Shown here: positions 44,301 to 57,645 of the stretch, in pieces
Layout: each line of letters begins with the position of its first letter
How positions within the stretch are numbered: the first letter of the stretch is position 1
Position numbers and translations under genes: made by a program
Notes under the pieces: generated by a model
What the model was told of the DNA's origin: nothing
Databases searched by the model: none
The model's input: the letters and a program-made list of their open reading frames with translations, nothing else
Assembly: GCF_004217135.1 (NCBI RefSeq)
Contig: NZ_SHKK01000001.1
Span: 5,208,001-5,272,000 of the forward strand
From: Micromonospora violae
Lineage (GTDB): Bacteria > Actinomycetota > Actinomycetes > Mycobacteriales > Micromonosporaceae
Length of the DNA: 64,000 bases
Direction: 5' to 3'

Positions 44301-45103
44301 GACTCGGCCACCTCGCTGATCAATTCGATGGACGCCTGCGGGGGCAGGGCTTCGCCCAAGGTAGCCTCCCAGACCCGCTGCAATCGCAAAAGATCCCGCG
44401 GCTGGTCCAACTCCTGGCCGCGAACCTGGCACTCCATATAGGCCAACTCCGTGCCGTCGGGCAGGGCGGCGAGCGCGAACTGCCCGCCGAGCCCTGGATA
44501 CTCCTCGGCGGATCGCGGCACCACGTGCAGCCGGACCCGAGGATGCCCGGTGGCGATGCCGGCCAGGTGCAGCGTCTGCTCGCGCATCACCTTCCGCCCG
44601 CCCACCCGTCGCCGCAGCACCGCCTCGTCCAGCACCGCCACGATCTGCGGCGCACGTTCGCTGTGCAGCACTCCCTGGCGATCCATCCGGTCGGCCAGTC
44701 GCCGGTCCACCTCCTCGGGAGCGAGCAGGCTCCCAGCCTCGAAGACCGCTCGCGCGTATGCCTCGGTCTGGAAGAGCCCAGGCACGTAGCGAGGCTCGTA
44801 CCACCGGACCGTGCGCGCCTGCTCGAAGATCGCCTGCCAGCCGCGTAGCCAGGGCTGGGCCCGGTCCAGGCTGACCAGTTCGGTGGACATCCGACCGAAG
44901 AGGCCGCCGGTGTCCAGGGCCCGGTCGACGAGTTCCAGGTACTTGGCGGTGGGCGGCTGTTGACCCAGCTCGACGGCGCTGACCATCGACGCCGAGTAGT
45001 TGACCGCCTTGGCCAGCTCGTCCTGACTCCAGCCGCGCCGGATTCGCGCCCGGCGCAGCTCCGCGATCAGGAATGCCGCCGCCGTCATCTGTCCATCGGC
45101 CAT
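44291..45103 (-). CDS. XRE-family regulator with DUF5753 domain (WhiJ-like)
   Basis: A 270-residue protein with an N-terminal HTH (LRRARIRRGWSQDELAKAVNYSASMVSAVE) and a DUF5753 domain from about 85 to the end (YEPRYVPGLFQTEAYARAV, RQGVL, EEYPGLGGQFALAALPDG). The paired DUF397 gene overlaps its 3' end. These systems control differentiation or antibiotic genes in Streptomyces; here the target is unknown. The start at ATG 45103 is the conserved MADGQ position; the open frame upstream to 45493 is not protein-like. Confidence 0.9.
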   Translation of the reverse strand: MADGQMTAAAFLIAELRRARIRRGWSQDELAKAVNYSASMVSAVELGQQPPTAKYLELVDRALDTGGLFGRMSTELVSLDRAQPWLRGWQAIFEQARTVRWYEPRYVPGLFQTEAYARAVFEAGSLLAPEEVDRRLADRMDRQGVLHSERAPQIVAVLDEAVLRRRVGGRKVMREQTLHLAGIATGHPRVRLHVVPRSAEEYPGLGGQFALAALPDGTELAYMECQVRGQELDQPRDLLRLQRVWEATLGEALPPQASIELISEVAESWS

Positions 45104-45406
45104 GCCCAGCCACTCTCCAACCCGCCGACGATCAACTCCAGCCGACCACCAGAGCCGGCGCACCCCCGGAACAGGGCAGCTACGACAGGCAGGTCGAACC
45201 CTTCCGACCGTAGTCGTCCAATCACCAGACTGTGAAGCGCGGCACCGCTCCCCGTCCCCCGGGCCAGCGGCGCCGTACGGGGCCGCCCGATCTCCCGTGC
45301 CGGGCGGCCCCACCCTCAGACCAAGCCATTGCGTTCGCGCGGCGGCCAACCAGGCAAGACCTTGATCACCACCGCCCCCGCACCGTGCTGATGGGCACAG
45401 GCCACC

Positions 45407-45481
45407 GTCCTTTGCTCTGCACCCCAATAGGCACCAGTCACAGACCGTGGCCGTCGCACCCGCGGGTGCAGAGCAAAGGAC
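45407..45481. repeat. 75-bp inverted-repeat element
   Basis: An 18-bp perfect inverted repeat, GTCCTTTGCTCTGCACCC at 45407-45424 and its complement at 45464-45481, with a 39-base centre. It has no similarity to the 77-bp elements and may be a second MITE- or REP-like family. Confidence 0.75.
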
Positions 45482-45532
45482 GACAACGACCATCCCTCAC
45501 CCTCCGGCCACCTCAGACACACGCCGGGGCGC

Positions 45533-45604
45533 GGGGACGCGGGGACGCGGGGACGCGGGGACGCGGGGACGCGCGGACGCGGGGACGCGCGGACGCGGGG
45601 GCGC
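45533..45604. repeat. 8-bp tandem repeat (GGGGACGC)n
   Basis: Nine consecutive 8-base units: five perfect GGGGACGC copies (45533-45572), then variants such as GCGGACGC. It lies 52 bases before the next start codon. Eight is not a multiple of three, consistent with non-coding sequence. Confidence 0.85.
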
Positions 45605-45655
45605 GGGGCGCGCGGTGATGCCACAAACGAGTCAGCTCGAAAGGACCGCAACACC

Positions 45656-45946
45656 ATGTCCCGGACCACCGTGCCCAACCGCGCGACCACACCGAGTCGA
45701 CCGCACCTGCCGCTGCGTCCGCTCTGGCTCTGCCGTGTCTGCGCCGCGCCCTGGCCGTGCCCGGTCGCCCGACTCACCTTGCGCCAGGAGTACGCGCACG
45801 ACCGGGTCGGGTTGAGCGTCTACCTGTGCACGGTTCTGCACGAGGCCGCCGCTGACCTTCACCGGCTCAACCCGCACGACGGCCCGGACCCCGCGGCTCT
45901 CTTCTCCCGCTTCCTCGGCTGGGCGAGACCGCGACACCTGCGCTGA
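45656..45946 (+). CDS. Small conserved actinobacterial protein
   Basis: A 96-residue protein with the conserved pattern PHLPLRPLWLCRVCAAPWPC, LTLRQEYAHDRVGLSVYLC and LHRLNPHDGPDPAALFSRFLGW. The CRVCAAPWPC segment could bind a metal. Such proteins recur beside XRE-DUF5753 regulator genes in actinomycetes. The function is not known. Confidence 0.75.
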   Translation: MSRTTVPNRATTPSRPHLPLRPLWLCRVCAAPWPCPVARLTLRQEYAHDRVGLSVYLCTVLHEAAADLHRLNPHDGPDPAALFSRFLGWARPRHLR

Positions 45947-45971
45947 GCAGGGCAGGCCGGGTCAGGGTGGC

Positions 45972-47381
45972 TCAGGGGTGGGTCATCCGCAGCAGGTCCA
46001 ACGTCTCGTCGAGCTGGGTCTCGGTGAGCTTGCCGGAGTCGACGTGGCCCCGCGACATCACCACCTCGCGGATCGAGATCTGCTTGGCCAGCGCCTCCTT
46101 GGCGATCGACGCGGCCTCGTCGTACCCCAGGTAGCGGTTGAGGGGGGTGACGATCGACGGCGAGCCCTCGGCGTACGCCAGGCAGACCGCGGCGTCCGCG
46201 ACCAGGCCGGCCACCAGCCGGTCGGCGAAGAGCCGGCTCACCGCGGAGAGCAGCCGGATCGACTCCAACAGGTTGCGGCCCATCACGGGGAGCATCACGT
46301 TCAGCTCGAAGTCGCCCTGTGAGCCGGCGAACCCGACCGTCGCGTCGTTGCCGATCACCTGGGCGCAGACCTGCCGCATCGCCTCGGCGACCACCGGGTT
46401 GACCTTGCCCGGCATGATCGACGAGCCGGGCTGGAGATCGGGAATGCGCAGCTCACGCAGGCCGGCACGGGGGCCTGAGCCCATCCAGCGGATGTCGTTG
46501 GCGATCTTGTAGAGGCCGATCGCCAGGGTCCGCAACTGCCCCGAGGTCTCCACCAGCGCGTCCCGCGCGCCCTGCGCCTCGAAGTGGTTACGCGCCTCGC
46601 TCAGCGGCAGCCCGGTCGACTCGCGCAGCTTGTCGATCACGGCGGCGGCGAAGCCGAGCGGGGTGTTGATCCCGGTGCCCACGGCGGTGCCGCCCAGCGG
46701 CAGCTCGGCCAGTCGGGGCAGCGCGCCCTCCAACCGTTCGATCCCGTAGCGGACCTGGGCGGCGTACCCGCCGAACTCCTGGCCGAGGGTGACCGGCGTG
46801 GCGTCCATCAGGTGCGTACGCCCGGCCTTCACCACCGTCTCGAACTCCGCGGCCTTGACCTCCAGCGTGGCCGCCAGGTGCGCCAGCGACGGCAGCAGGT
46901 CCTCCACGATGAACTGGGTGGCCGCCAGGTGGATCGAGGACGGGAACACGTCGTTGCTCGACTGGGACGCGTTGACGTGGTCGTTCGGATGCACGGGTGA
47001 GCCCAGCTCACGGGTCGCCAGGGTGGCGATCACCTCGTTGGTGTTCATGTTCGACGACGTGCCCGAACCGGTCTGGAACACGTCCACCGGGAACTGGTCG
47101 TCGTAACCGCCGTCGGCGACGTGCGCGGCGGCAGCCGCGATGGCGGCGGCCACGTTGGCGTCGATCACGCCCAGCTCGCCGTTGACCTCGGCCGCCGCGC
47201 CCTTGATCTGGGCGAGGGCCTTGATCTGGGCCGGTTCGAGGCCCCGGCCGGAAATCGGGAAGTTCTGCACCGCACGCTGGGTCTGGGCCCGCCACAGCGC
47301 CTCGGCGGGCACCTCCACCTCGCCCATCGAGTCGCGTTCGATGCGGTAACCGGTCGCCTCTGGAGTCGTCACGCGTACCAT
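45972..47381 (-). CDS. fumC: Class II fumarate hydratase
   Basis: A 469-residue enzyme of the fumarase/aspartase superfamily. The conserved loop [11 protein letters not shown] lies at about 317-327, with SSNMNTNEV and [14 protein letters not shown] earlier in the chain. It interconverts fumarate and malate without an iron-sulfur cluster. A SARP-type regulator gene lies just upstream on the same strand (36 bases), and a class I fumarase gene lies beyond it. Confidence 0.95.
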   Translation of the reverse strand: MVRVTTPEATGYRIERDSMGEVEVPAEALWRAQTQRAVQNFPISGRGLEPAQIKALAQIKGAAAEVNGELGVIDANVAAAIAAAAAHVADGGYDDQFPVDVFQTGSGTSSNMNTNEVIATLATRELGSPVHPNDHVNASQSSNDVFPSSIHLAATQFIVEDLLPSLAHLAATLEVKAAEFETVVKAGRTHLMDATPVTLGQEFGGYAAQVRYGIERLEGALPRLAELPLGGTAVGTGINTPLGFAAAVIDKLRESTGLPLSEARNHFEAQGARDALVETSGQLRTLAIGLYKIANDIRWMGSGPRAGLRELRIPDLQPGSSIMPGKVNPVVAEAMRQVCAQVIGNDATVGFAGSQGDFELNVMLPVMGRNLLESIRLLSAVSRLFADRLVAGLVADAAVCLAYAEGSPSIVTPLNRYLGYDEAASIAKEALAKQISIREVVMSRGHVDSGKLTETQLDETLDLLRMTHP

Positions 47382-47416
47382 CCTGCCGCGCCCGTGGCCG
47401 ACTCGCAGATGATCCG

Positions 47417-50398
47417 TCAGCCCAACTCGGCCAGCAGCCGTTCCGCCTCGTGCTGATCCGGCGACTCGACCTGCCGGAACAGCGCCACCGCCTGTTCCAG
47501 GTGCAGTCGAGCCGCCGCCGGATCAGTGGCCCGTACGCACCGGGCGATGCCCTCCAACGCCCGGCCCTTCTCGTAACGGGCCCCGAGTCGATCGGCGTCG
47601 GCGAGCACCCGGCGGTGCAGGTCGAGCGCGCTGGCGACATCGCCCTGTTCCAGCATCGACCGGGCCAGCAGGTTGCGGGAGGCACACTGACCGATCCGGT
47701 CGCCGGCCTCCACCATCGCCACCAGCGCATCCCGGTGCAGGGCGGCGGCACGCTCCGGCTCGCCGGCGACACGTTCCATCACACCGATCTCGTTGAGCAC
47801 CTCCCCCTCACCGAATCGGTTGTTGGCCTGGCGTTTGAGGTACAACGCCACCCGCAGCAGACGGCGGGCCGGGCCCAGGTCACCCATCCGGTGCCGGACC
47901 ATGGCGAGGTGTCCCACCGCGTTCTCGATCTGCCGGCGGTCCTTCGTCTGCCGGGCCAGCATGATGTGCAGCCGGGTCAGGCGCAGCGACTCGTCGTACC
48001 GGCCCCAGGCGATCAACGCGTAGGACAGGTTGTTCAACAGATTGGTCAGCGTGGAAGGGTCGGTCGAACGCTCGATCATGCCGAGGGCCTCGTCGAACTT
48101 CGCCTTACCCTTGCGGTGATCGCCGTTCGCGGCGTACGAGATGCCCAGATTCCACAACGTGCTGAGCGTGTCCTCGCGGAGCCCCAGCCGACGGCGCACC
48201 GTGAGCGCCACCTCCATCGCGCTGATCGCCTCCGGGAAGCGGGCCAGCCGGAAGTACGCCGACGAGAGGTAGTTCAGCATGGTGGCGGAGGCCGCCTCGT
48301 CGCCCAGCCGCTCGGCGACGCGCAACCCGATCGTGTGGGTCTCGATCAGCTCGTCGAGGTGCCCGCCTTCGAAGTTGAGCCGCCAGCAGGCCCGGGCCAG
48401 CTTCCAGCACTGGACCGGGAAGTCCTCCTCCTCGGCGATCCGGACCAGCGCGGTGAGCCCGGCGTGGTTCTCCTCGAACCAGGCCCGCCCCTCGAACACC
48501 GGGGCGGCCAGCAGATCGGGGCGGCCCGGTGTGTGCGGGGGGATGTTGCGCCGACTGCCCGCCGCTTCGGTCTGCCGTGCCATCGCCAGCGTGACGGACA
48601 GGTGGTGGTCCAACAACCGTTCCAGGGCGGCCCGGCGCTCGGTCTGCCACTGCGGTCCGGCGAGAAGCAGCCGGGCGTACTCGCGGAGCAGATCGTGTAA
48701 CCGGTACCGACCCGGCTGCACCTCCTCCACGAGGTGCGCGTCCACCAACTCGTCCAGCAGATCCTGCGTGTCGGTCAGCGGCAGGTCGACGAGAGCAGCG
48801 GCCACCCGACTGTCCAGGCGTCCACCCGGGTGCAGCCCGAGAAGCGAAAACAGTCGCTGCGCCGGCGGTGAGATCTGCGCGTACGACAGGGCGAACGCCT
48901 GCCCCACCGAGCGCTGCCCGGCGGTCAGTTCGGCCAGCGGGCCCGCCCCGGCGACCAACCGTTCGGCGAGGTCGGCGACCCGCCAGCGCGGCCGGTGCGC
49001 CAGTCGTGCGCCGGCCAAACGGATGGCCAGCGGTAGGTGCCCGCAGCGGAGCGCCACCTCGGCCGCCGCCTCCGGTTCGGCGGCGACCCGCTCCGCCCCG
49101 GCCACCCGAGCGAGCAGCTCGATCGCCTCGTCGGCGTCGAGGACCGGCAGCGACGAGGGTCGGCCCTCGTCAAGCCCGATCAGCCGACGACGGCTGGTGA
49201 TGAGCACCAGGCAGTGCGAGCCGTTGGGCAGCAGGGGTGCCACCTGGTCGGCGGTGGCCGCGTTGTCCAGTACCACCACCGCCCGCCGGCCGGCCAGCTC
49301 GATCCGCCAGAGGGCCAGCCGGTCGTCCAGGTTCTCCGGCACCCGCTCCGCCGGCACGCCGAGCTGGCGGAGCAGGGCCGCCGCGGCGGTGGCCGGCGTC
49401 AACGGCTGGCGTTCGCTGTAGCCGTGCAGGTCGATGAAGAGCTGGGCGTCGGGATAGCGGTCAGCGAGCGCGGTGGCGACGTGCACGGCGAGCGTGGTCT
49501 TACCGCTCCCCGGCATCCCGTCGATCACCTGGATCTGGCTGCCGTCCCCGTCGATCTCCTTGACCAGGCGGGCCAGTGTCTCCTGCCGACCGATGAAGTC
49601 GCCGATCGCTCGGGGCAGCGAGCGGACCCGAGCGGCAGGCCGGGCCTCCCGACCCGCCAGCGCCAGGTCGCCGGCGAGCACCCGTTGGTGCAGCTCCTGC
49701 AGTTCGGCCCCTGGCTCGATGCCCAGCTCGTCGGCGTAGGTCCGCCGGCCCTCGCGGTAGACGGCGAGCGCGTCGGCCTGCCGCCCGACCGAGGACAGCG
49801 CCAGCATCAGTTGACCGCGCAGGCGCTCCCGCAACGGATGCTGGTCGACGCACTCCGCCAGTTCCTCGATCAGCTCGGCCGCCTGACCCAGACGCAGCTC
49901 GACGTCGACGCACTCCTCCAACGCGGTGAGGCGCTGCTCGTCGAGCGCCTGGGCGCGGCGGCGGATGCTCCGGCTCGGGATGCCACCGAGTGTCGGCCCC
50001 CGCCACAGCGCCAGCGCGGCGCGGAATCCCGCCCGTGCCTCGGCCAGCCGGCCGGCGACAACCGAGGCACGGGCGGCCTCCACGCCCCGGGCGAAGACCT
50101 CGGCGTCCACGTCGTTCGGGCCGGTACGCACGCCGTACCCGGCCGGGTCGGTGACGATGAGCTCCGGGGCCAGCCCGAGTTCGGTGAACCGGCGGCGCAA
50201 CCGCGACACGCAGGTCTGCAACTGCGCGCGGGCGGTGGCCGGCGGGCGGTCCTCCCACACCGCGTCGACCAGCTCGTCGACCGGCACCAGCCGGCCGGCC
50301 CGTAACAGCAGCATGGCGAGCACGATCCGGTCGCGCCCCGCGGTGACAGTGGACTCGCCACCACCCACCCGCAGGGGGCCCAGGATCCCGAACCGCAT
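47417..50398 (-). CDS. AfsR/SARP-family regulator with NB-ARC and TPR regions (second copy)
   Basis: A 993-residue regulator. The N-terminal winged helix begins [18 protein letters not shown], and BTAD follows to about residue 250. The NB-ARC domain has Walker [13 protein letters not shown] near residue 294 and [16 protein letters not shown]. The C-terminal 350 residues hold TPR-like repeats (for example [34 protein letters not shown]). The ATG at 50398 matches the family start; the upstream open frame adds unlikely sequence. It is 36 bases upstream of fumC. It and the first SARP are similar in layout but not close copies. Confidence 0.88.
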   Translation of the reverse strand: MRFGILGPLRVGGGESTVTAGRDRIVLAMLLLRAGRLVPVDELVDAVWEDRPPATARAQLQTCVSRLRRRFTELGLAPELIVTDPAGYGVRTGPNDVDAEVFARGVEAARASVVAGRLAEARAGFRAALALWRGPTLGGIPSRSIRRRAQALDEQRLTALEECVDVELRLGQAAELIEELAECVDQHPLRERLRGQLMLALSSVGRQADALAVYREGRRTYADELGIEPGAELQELHQRVLAGDLALAGREARPAARVRSLPRAIGDFIGRQETLARLVKEIDGDGSQIQVIDGMPGSGKTTLAVHVATALADRYPDAQLFIDLHGYSERQPLTPATAAAALLRQLGVPAERVPENLDDRLALWRIELAGRRAVVVLDNAATADQVAPLLPNGSHCLVLITSRRRLIGLDEGRPSSLPVLDADEAIELLARVAGAERVAAEPEAAAEVALRCGHLPLAIRLAGARLAHRPRWRVADLAERLVAGAGPLAELTAGQRSVGQAFALSYAQISPPAQRLFSLLGLHPGGRLDSRVAAALVDLPLTDTQDLLDELVDAHLVEEVQPGRYRLHDLLREYARLLLAGPQWQTERRAALERLLDHHLSVTLAMARQTEAAGSRRNIPPHTPGRPDLLAAPVFEGRAWFEENHAGLTALVRIAEEEDFPVQCWKLARACWRLNFEGGHLDELIETHTIGLRVAERLGDEAASATMLNYLSSAYFRLARFPEAISAMEVALTVRRRLGLREDTLSTLWNLGISYAANGDHRKGKAKFDEALGMIERSTDPSTLTNLLNNLSYALIAWGRYDESLRLTRLHIMLARQTKDRRQIENAVGHLAMVRHRMGDLGPARRLLRVALYLKRQANNRFGEGEVLNEIGVMERVAGEPERAAALHRDALVAMVEAGDRIGQCASRNLLARSMLEQGDVASALDLHRRVLADADRLGARYEKGRALEGIARCVRATDPAAARLHLEQAVALFRQVESPDQHEAERLLAELG

Positions 50399-50530
50399 CT
50401 GCTCTCCCGCGTCAATGGTGCAACTTCCAGCAGCGTAGTCCGGTGGTAACAGATCGCCTCGGTCAGGCGATAGTGATCTGAGAGCGGATCGACAGCGGTG
50501 CGCCGCACACTCGCTACGGGTTGTCGGTGA

Positions 50531-50590
50531 CGACATCCGACGGGGGCGGTGTGCCCGTCCCACCCCAGCGGGGCGGGCGCACCGATGTCG
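50531..50590. repeat. Interrupted inverted repeat upstream of the SARP-fumC unit
   Basis: CGACATC (50531-50537) pairs with GATGTCG (50584-50590); further in, GGTGTGCCCG (50548-50557) pairs with CGGGCGCACC (50574-50583) with one wobble. It lies between the SARP start and the fumarase terminator and could be an operator or RNA structure. Confidence 0.5.
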
Positions 50591-50607
50591 GAGGAGCACG
50601 GACGCCA

Positions 50608-50643
50608 GAACGGGCGCCGGGCGAGTTCGCCGGGCGCCCGTTC
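50608..50643 (-). terminator. Terminator of the class I fumarase gene
   Basis: GAACGGGCGCC (50608-50618) pairs with GGCGCCCGTTC (50633-50643), and GGCGA/TCGCC continues the stem inside a single mismatch. It lies 15 bases past the stop of the minus-strand gene. Confidence 0.8.
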
Positions 50644-50657
50644 GCGTACCTGTCAGG

Positions 50658-52325
<1,668 letters not shown>

Positions 52326-52452
52326 GAGCGGCAAGCCTAGGGCAGACCGGTCGATCACTCCCACCCGCCGGGCGGGTCCTGGGACGCCGCTCTCATCCCA
52401 CCGGGCGCCCGGTGCCCGGCGGCCGTCCGGATGCTGGGAGCGAACCGCCCGC

Positions 52453-53898
52453 TCAGCCGTCCTTGCCACCCGGTTCGGGGCAGAGTTCCCCCTTCGGCCC
52501 GCAGTCGCCGTTGTTCGGCCCGCCGGGGCCGGGGCCGGGACCGCCCGGGCCGGGATTCCCCCCGTTGCCCGGCGGGCGGGTGGGTGAGCTTCCGGACGCG
52601 CCGAAGCGGACGTACCCGATCTCCCGCCCCTCGCCAATGATCATGCCCTGCGACCCGACGGCGAGGGCGTTCGCCGAGGTGCGCAGGACGGCCAACTCCC
52701 GGCCGGTGCGCGGGTCCAGTGCCGCCAGCCGGGCCGGCTTCTCGTCAGCCACCACCGCCGCGTACGGGGTGAGCGCGGCCCCGGCCTTGCCGCTGGCGGG
52801 CCGCGTCCAGAGCACCTTCTCGGTGCCCAGCTCACGGGCGATCACCGACCGCTTGTCGGCGGCCCGGAACATCGCCAGCCGGTCGTCCACCGCGATCAAC
52901 TTGGTGCCCGACTCACCGACCCAGAGCAGCCGTCCGTCGTACCCGTCGATGACCGCCTCGCGGCCGTCCGGGGCGACGCCGATCAGCACGTTCCGTGCAC
53001 CCTGCGGGTCCTCGCGCTGCACACAGCCGGCGGAGTCGGCGGTGCGCAGGTTGATGCCGGCGCGCTGCCACGCCTCCTGCCCGGTCGCCGGGTCCCGGGC
53101 GGAGATGGCGAAGTAGCAGGCGCCGTCCTGGGATCGGGCGGCGATCCGCAGGAGTCGGCCGCCCACCACGGAGAGCCGTTCGTCCCGGGCGGGTTCGACG
53201 TTCTGCAACACCCGGCCGGTGGCGGTGTCGACCACGTGGACCCGACCGTCGACGGGGAAGCCGAGCAGCGGTGGCGCGGCTTCCGCCCCGGCCACGCCGT
53301 CGTCGATCCGGTTGGCGGTGAACCGGCGGGTGCCGCGCAGACCCGGGTTGTCGGCGAGCAGGCCGCTGTGCACCCCGGGCAGGAAGGCCGTCCAGAGCGG
53401 CGTGGTGCCGCGCGGGTCCCAGGCGCTCAGGGTGCAGTCGGTGGCGTCCGTGCACCGGGCGTCGAGGAGCAGGTTGCGGTACGTCCAGACGGCCACCGCG
53501 TCGTCGTCGCGTCGCCGGGTCACTCCCGTCGTCGGGTCGAGCAGCTCGTACCCCTTGACCAGGAGCTTGCCCACGGCCACGACCGGGTCGCGGTCGCCGC
53601 CGGCGACCGCCGCCCAGTCCGCCTTGCGCTCCCAGAGTTGGCTGCCGGTGGCCAGGCTGCGAGCCTCGACCCGGGTGCGCTGCTCGACCACGACGGCGTC
53701 GCCGGCGATGGTCACGCTGCGCGGGGTGCCGCCGACCCGTTGCTGCCAGACCACGTCGGGCTCGGAGATGGGTTCGCTGCGGTCCACCCAGTCCCACAGG
53801 CCGGGGAACGGGTTCCACACGCCGGTCGCGGCGAGCGCGACGACCACGGCGAGGCCGAGCAGCAGCCCACCGCGCACGCTCCCCTTCGCCACCCGCAC
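52453..53898 (-). CDS. Secreted PQQ-like beta-propeller protein
   Basis: A 481-residue protein with an N-terminal membrane anchor ([17 protein letters not shown]). Repeated strands with the pattern Tryptophan-docking motif (WQQRVGG..., [38 protein letters not shown]) form a PQQ-binding-like propeller. The last 50 residues are Gly/Pro-rich with a cysteine pair ([14 protein letters not shown]). Start candidates are GTG 53898 and GTG 53892. It faces outside the membrane. Its ligand or partner is unknown; a second propeller protein is encoded at 61076-62332. Confidence 0.8.
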   Translation of the reverse strand: MRVAKGSVRGGLLLGLAVVVALAATGVWNPFPGLWDWVDRSEPISEPDVVWQQRVGGTPRSVTIAGDAVVVEQRTRVEARSLATGSQLWERKADWAAVAGGDRDPVVAVGKLLVKGYELLDPTTGVTRRRDDDAVAVWTYRNLLLDARCTDATDCTLSAWDPRGTTPLWTAFLPGVHSGLLADNPGLRGTRRFTANRIDDGVAGAEAAPPLLGFPVDGRVHVVDTATGRVLQNVEPARDERLSVVGGRLLRIAARSQDGACYFAISARDPATGQEAWQRAGINLRTADSAGCVQREDPQGARNVLIGVAPDGREAVIDGYDGRLLWVGESGTKLIAVDDRLAMFRAADKRSVIARELGTEKVLWTRPASGKAGAALTPYAAVVADEKPARLAALDPRTGRELAVLRTSANALAVGSQGMIIGEGREIGYVRFGASGSSPTRPPGNGGNPGPGGPGPGPGGPNNGDCGPKGELCPEPGGKDG

Positions 53899-53971
53899 AC
53901 CGTAGCCACGATTCGCGGATCTTCCGTGCGCCCGCGCCGTCGTGTCGTCGCGCTTTCTGGGCGCGGAGGTG

Positions 53972-54475
53972 TTACAGCGCCCTTCCGTCGGCCCGAACGG
54001 CGCTGCGCACCAACGGAAGCGTGCGGTACGGGATCTGCTCGGCCAGCGCGATGATCGTCGAGGCCCGGGTGATGCCCGCGGACGACACGATCTGGTCGAT
54101 GACCCGTTGCAGGTCGGTGTTGGAGCGGGCCACGATCCGGCAGAGCAGGTCACTGGAGCCGGTGATGGTGTGCGCCTCCAGCACCTCGGGGATGGCCGCG
54201 AGGTGAGCGGTGACCGGGTCGTGGCCGTGCCGCTGACTGATCTCCAGCGTGACGAAGCTGGTCACCCCGAACCCGATCGCGGCCGGCGCGATCTCGGGGC
54301 CGAAACCTTCGATGACCCGCCGCTCGACCAGCTTGTCCAGCCTCGCCTGCACGGTGCCCCGCGCCACCCCGAGCCGGCGGGAGCACTCCAGCACGCCGAT
54401 CCGCGGCTCCTCGGCGAGCAGTTCGATCAAGCGCACGTCGAGCGCGTCGAGCTGTACATTCTGCTCACCATTCAT
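53972..54475 (-). CDS. Lrp/AsnC-family transcriptional regulator
   Basis: A 167-residue regulator with a helix-turn-helix (LDVRLIELLAEEPRIGVLECSRRLGVARGTVQARLDKLVERRVI) and a C-terminal RAM ligand-binding fold (VTSFVTLEISQRHGHDP..., ITGSSDLLCRIVARSNTDL). It is divergent from hppD, 140 bases away, so it probably responds to an aromatic amino acid and controls tyrosine catabolism. Confidence 0.92.
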   Translation of the reverse strand: MNGEQNVQLDALDVRLIELLAEEPRIGVLECSRRLGVARGTVQARLDKLVERRVIEGFGPEIAPAAIGFGVTSFVTLEISQRHGHDPVTAHLAAIPEVLEAHTITGSSDLLCRIVARSNTDLQRVIDQIVSSAGITRASTIIALAEQIPYRTLPLVRSAVRADGRAL

Positions 54476-54477
54476 GA

Positions 54478-55821
<1,344 letters not shown>

Positions 55822-55832
55822 CACTTGCAAGC

Positions 55833-56549
55833 GTGACGCAACCTCCGTCGTACCCGACGCCGCCGGTCGGTGGGCCCCACCCCGCCGCCGGCGGCGTCGC
55901 GCCGCAGCCCGGACCACACCCCCACGGGTACGCCGCGCCGCCGCAGTACGCCCCGCCGCAGTACGCGCCGCCTGGGTACGCCCCGCCGCAGTTCTATGGC
56001 GGACCACCGCGACCTGCGGCCCCGCCCCCGACGCTGACCCCGGGTGGACAGCCGCTGGCCAGCTTCACCGACCGACTGCTGGCCGTTCTGATCGACGCCG
56101 CGGTCTTCCTGGTGATCGGCATGGTGCTCGCCGTGCCCGCGGTGATCATCTTCATGGCCATCGTGCTGCCCGACCTGATCCGGGTCGCGCCGGACGGCAC
56201 CGCCATCGAGCCCGACTTCGTCAGGGACCTCCTGCTGCCGATGCTGTGGATCGAGCTCGCGGTCTTCGCGATCTCGCTGGTGATCGGGTACGTCTACTAC
56301 GTCGAGATGATGTTCAAGACCGGCCAGACGTTCGGCAAGAAGAGCATGAAGCTGCGCATCGTTCCGCTCGACCCGACGCGCACCCTCGACCGTCGGGCCG
56401 CCGCCAAGCGGTACCTGGTGCAGCAGGGCACCGGCCTGATTCCCGGTCTCAGCTATCTCGACGGGTTGTGGCAGCTCTGGGACAAGCCCTGGCAGCAGTG
56501 CCTCCACGACAAGGTCGCCGGAACGGTCGTCGTTAAGGTGTCCTCGTGA
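55833..56549 (+). CDS. RDD-family membrane protein
   Basis: A 238-residue protein from GTG 55833, 11 bases after hppD. Residues 1-70 are a Pro/Gln/Tyr-rich cytoplasmic tail (APPQYAPPQYAPP). The RDD domain follows: LASFTDRLLAVLIDAAVFLVIGMVL, a middle pair of helices and GKKSMKLRIVPLDP. RDD proteins are integral membrane proteins with unclear roles, sometimes ion exchange. Tight spacing suggests cotranscription with hppD. Confidence 0.88.
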   Translation: MTQPPSYPTPPVGGPHPAAGGVAPQPGPHPHGYAAPPQYAPPQYAPPGYAPPQFYGGPPRPAAPPPTLTPGGQPLASFTDRLLAVLIDAAVFLVIGMVLAVPAVIIFMAIVLPDLIRVAPDGTAIEPDFVRDLLLPMLWIELAVFAISLVIGYVYYVEMMFKTGQTFGKKSMKLRIVPLDPTRTLDRRAAAKRYLVQQGTGLIPGLSYLDGLWQLWDKPWQQCLHDKVAGTVVVKVSS

Positions 56550-56625
56550 GCGAGCGCAGCGAGCGGACCAGCAGGCTCAGTAGCATGGCGGCTCGCGCCG
56601 TCGTGCAGCGAAGCGGAGCGATGGC

Positions 56626-57645
56626 GTGAGCGTTCAGCCTGGCTGGTACGTCGACCCTGCCGACACCGAGACCCGGCGTTACTGGGACGGCGAGGGTTGG
56701 CTCGGTGCGCCCATTCCCGTCGACGCCACCGTGCCGGACGGCCCGCCGCCGGCCGAGCCACCGCCCGCGCCGGTCACCCCCGCCGCGCCCGCGGCGTCGA
56801 CGACCCCCGACTCGGCGACCGGCGCGCCGGGCTGGCCGCCGCGGCAAGGCCCACCCCCGGGGTACGGCCCGCAACCGGGCCACGACCCCGGGTGGGGACC
56901 ACAGGCCGGCCCGCCCGGCTGGGGACCGCAGACCGGCCCGCCCGGCTGGGGACCGCAGACCGGCCCGCCCGGCTGGGGACCGCAGACCGGCCCGCCCGGC
57001 TGGGGACCACCAACCGGCCACCCCGGCTGGCCCGGACGACCGCCCGAGCCGCGACCGCACGGCCACCGGCTGGCCGGCTACGGCCGGAGATTCGCCGCCC
57101 GGCTGATCGATTTCGGCATCCTCTTCGCACTGAACGTGGTCGTCAACGGCTGGTTCATCTGGCGCTGGATACAGGAGTGGGCACCGTTCTGGAAGGAGGC
57201 CTTCCGGCGCATGGCGCGGGGCGAGACCTCCTCCGACGGCCTGCCGCTACCCGATGAACAGGTCCGGTCCCTACTGTTGGTGATCCTGCTGATCGCCACC
57301 GCGCTCTGGGCGGCGTACGAGGTGCCCACCATGGCCTCCGGCGGGCAGACCGTCGGCAAGCGGGTGATGCGAATCCGAGCGGTACCGCTCGCCGCCGACG
57401 AGCCACTGGGCATGGGCCGGGCACTGAGCCGGTGGACCACGCTGGGCTTGCCAACCCTGCTCTGGTCCTGCGCCGGGCTCGGCCTGGTGCTGCAACTGGT
57501 CGACGCGCTCTCCCCCCTCTTCGACCATCCCCTGCGCCAGGCGCTGCACGACAAGCGCGCGCAGACGGTGGTTGTCGAAGTCCCCCACCAGATTGATTCC
57601 GCCCCCTCGAACGACCGCAACCAGCCCTCGGGAGACACCCCATGA
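56626..57645 (+). CDS. RDD-family membrane protein with DUF2510 domain
   Basis: A 339-residue protein from GTG 56626. It begins with a DUF2510 motif ([22 protein letters not shown]), followed by a Pro/Gly-rich linker with four PPGWGPQTG repeats, then the RDD domain ([25 protein letters not shown]...[12 protein letters not shown]). The DUF2510 motif binds an unknown partner at the cytoplasmic face of the membrane. Its stop overlaps the start of the aminotransferase gene (ATGA), so all are probably cotranscribed. Confidence 0.88.
   Translation: MSVQPGWYVDPADTETRRYWDGEGWLGAPIPVDATVPDGPPPAEPPPAPVTPAAPAASTTPDSATGAPGWPPRQGPPPGYGPQPGHDPGWGPQAGPPGWGPQTGPPGWGPQTGPPGWGPQTGPPGWGPPTGHPGWPGRPPEPRPHGHRLAGYGRRFAARLIDFGILFALNVVVNGWFIWRWIQEWAPFWKEAFRRMARGETSSDGLPLPDEQVRSLLLVILLIATALWAAYEVPTMASGGQTVGKRVMRIRAVPLAADEPLGMGRALSRWTTLGLPTLLWSCAGLGLVLQLVDALSPLFDHPLRQALHDKRAQTVVVEVPHQIDSAPSNDRNQPSGDTP
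56910..57018. repeat. 27-bp in-frame tandem repeat
   Basis: Four units encode PPGWGPQTG, nine residues each, in the linker of the DUF2510-RDD gene. The DNA copies are nearly identical (CCCGGCTGGGGACCGCAG), consistent with recent slippage. Confidence 0.85.

Larger units (their letters stand above)
45104..45655. other. Intergenic region with two repeat structures
   Basis: This 552-base gap lies between the XRE gene start and the small conserved gene. It contains a 75-bp palindromic element and an 8-bp tandem repeat, described separately. Outside these I see no convincing gene; several reading frames are open only because of the GC-rich repeats. Confidence 0.6.

Noticed and set aside
45533..45604. 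Possible CRISPR array from regular repeats
   Set aside because: The units are 8 bases with no spacers. No cas genes are present.
47417..50398. Class of LuxR regulator (LAL) rather than SARP
   Set aside because: The DNA-binding domain is N-terminal with BTAD; no C-terminal LuxR HTH is visible.
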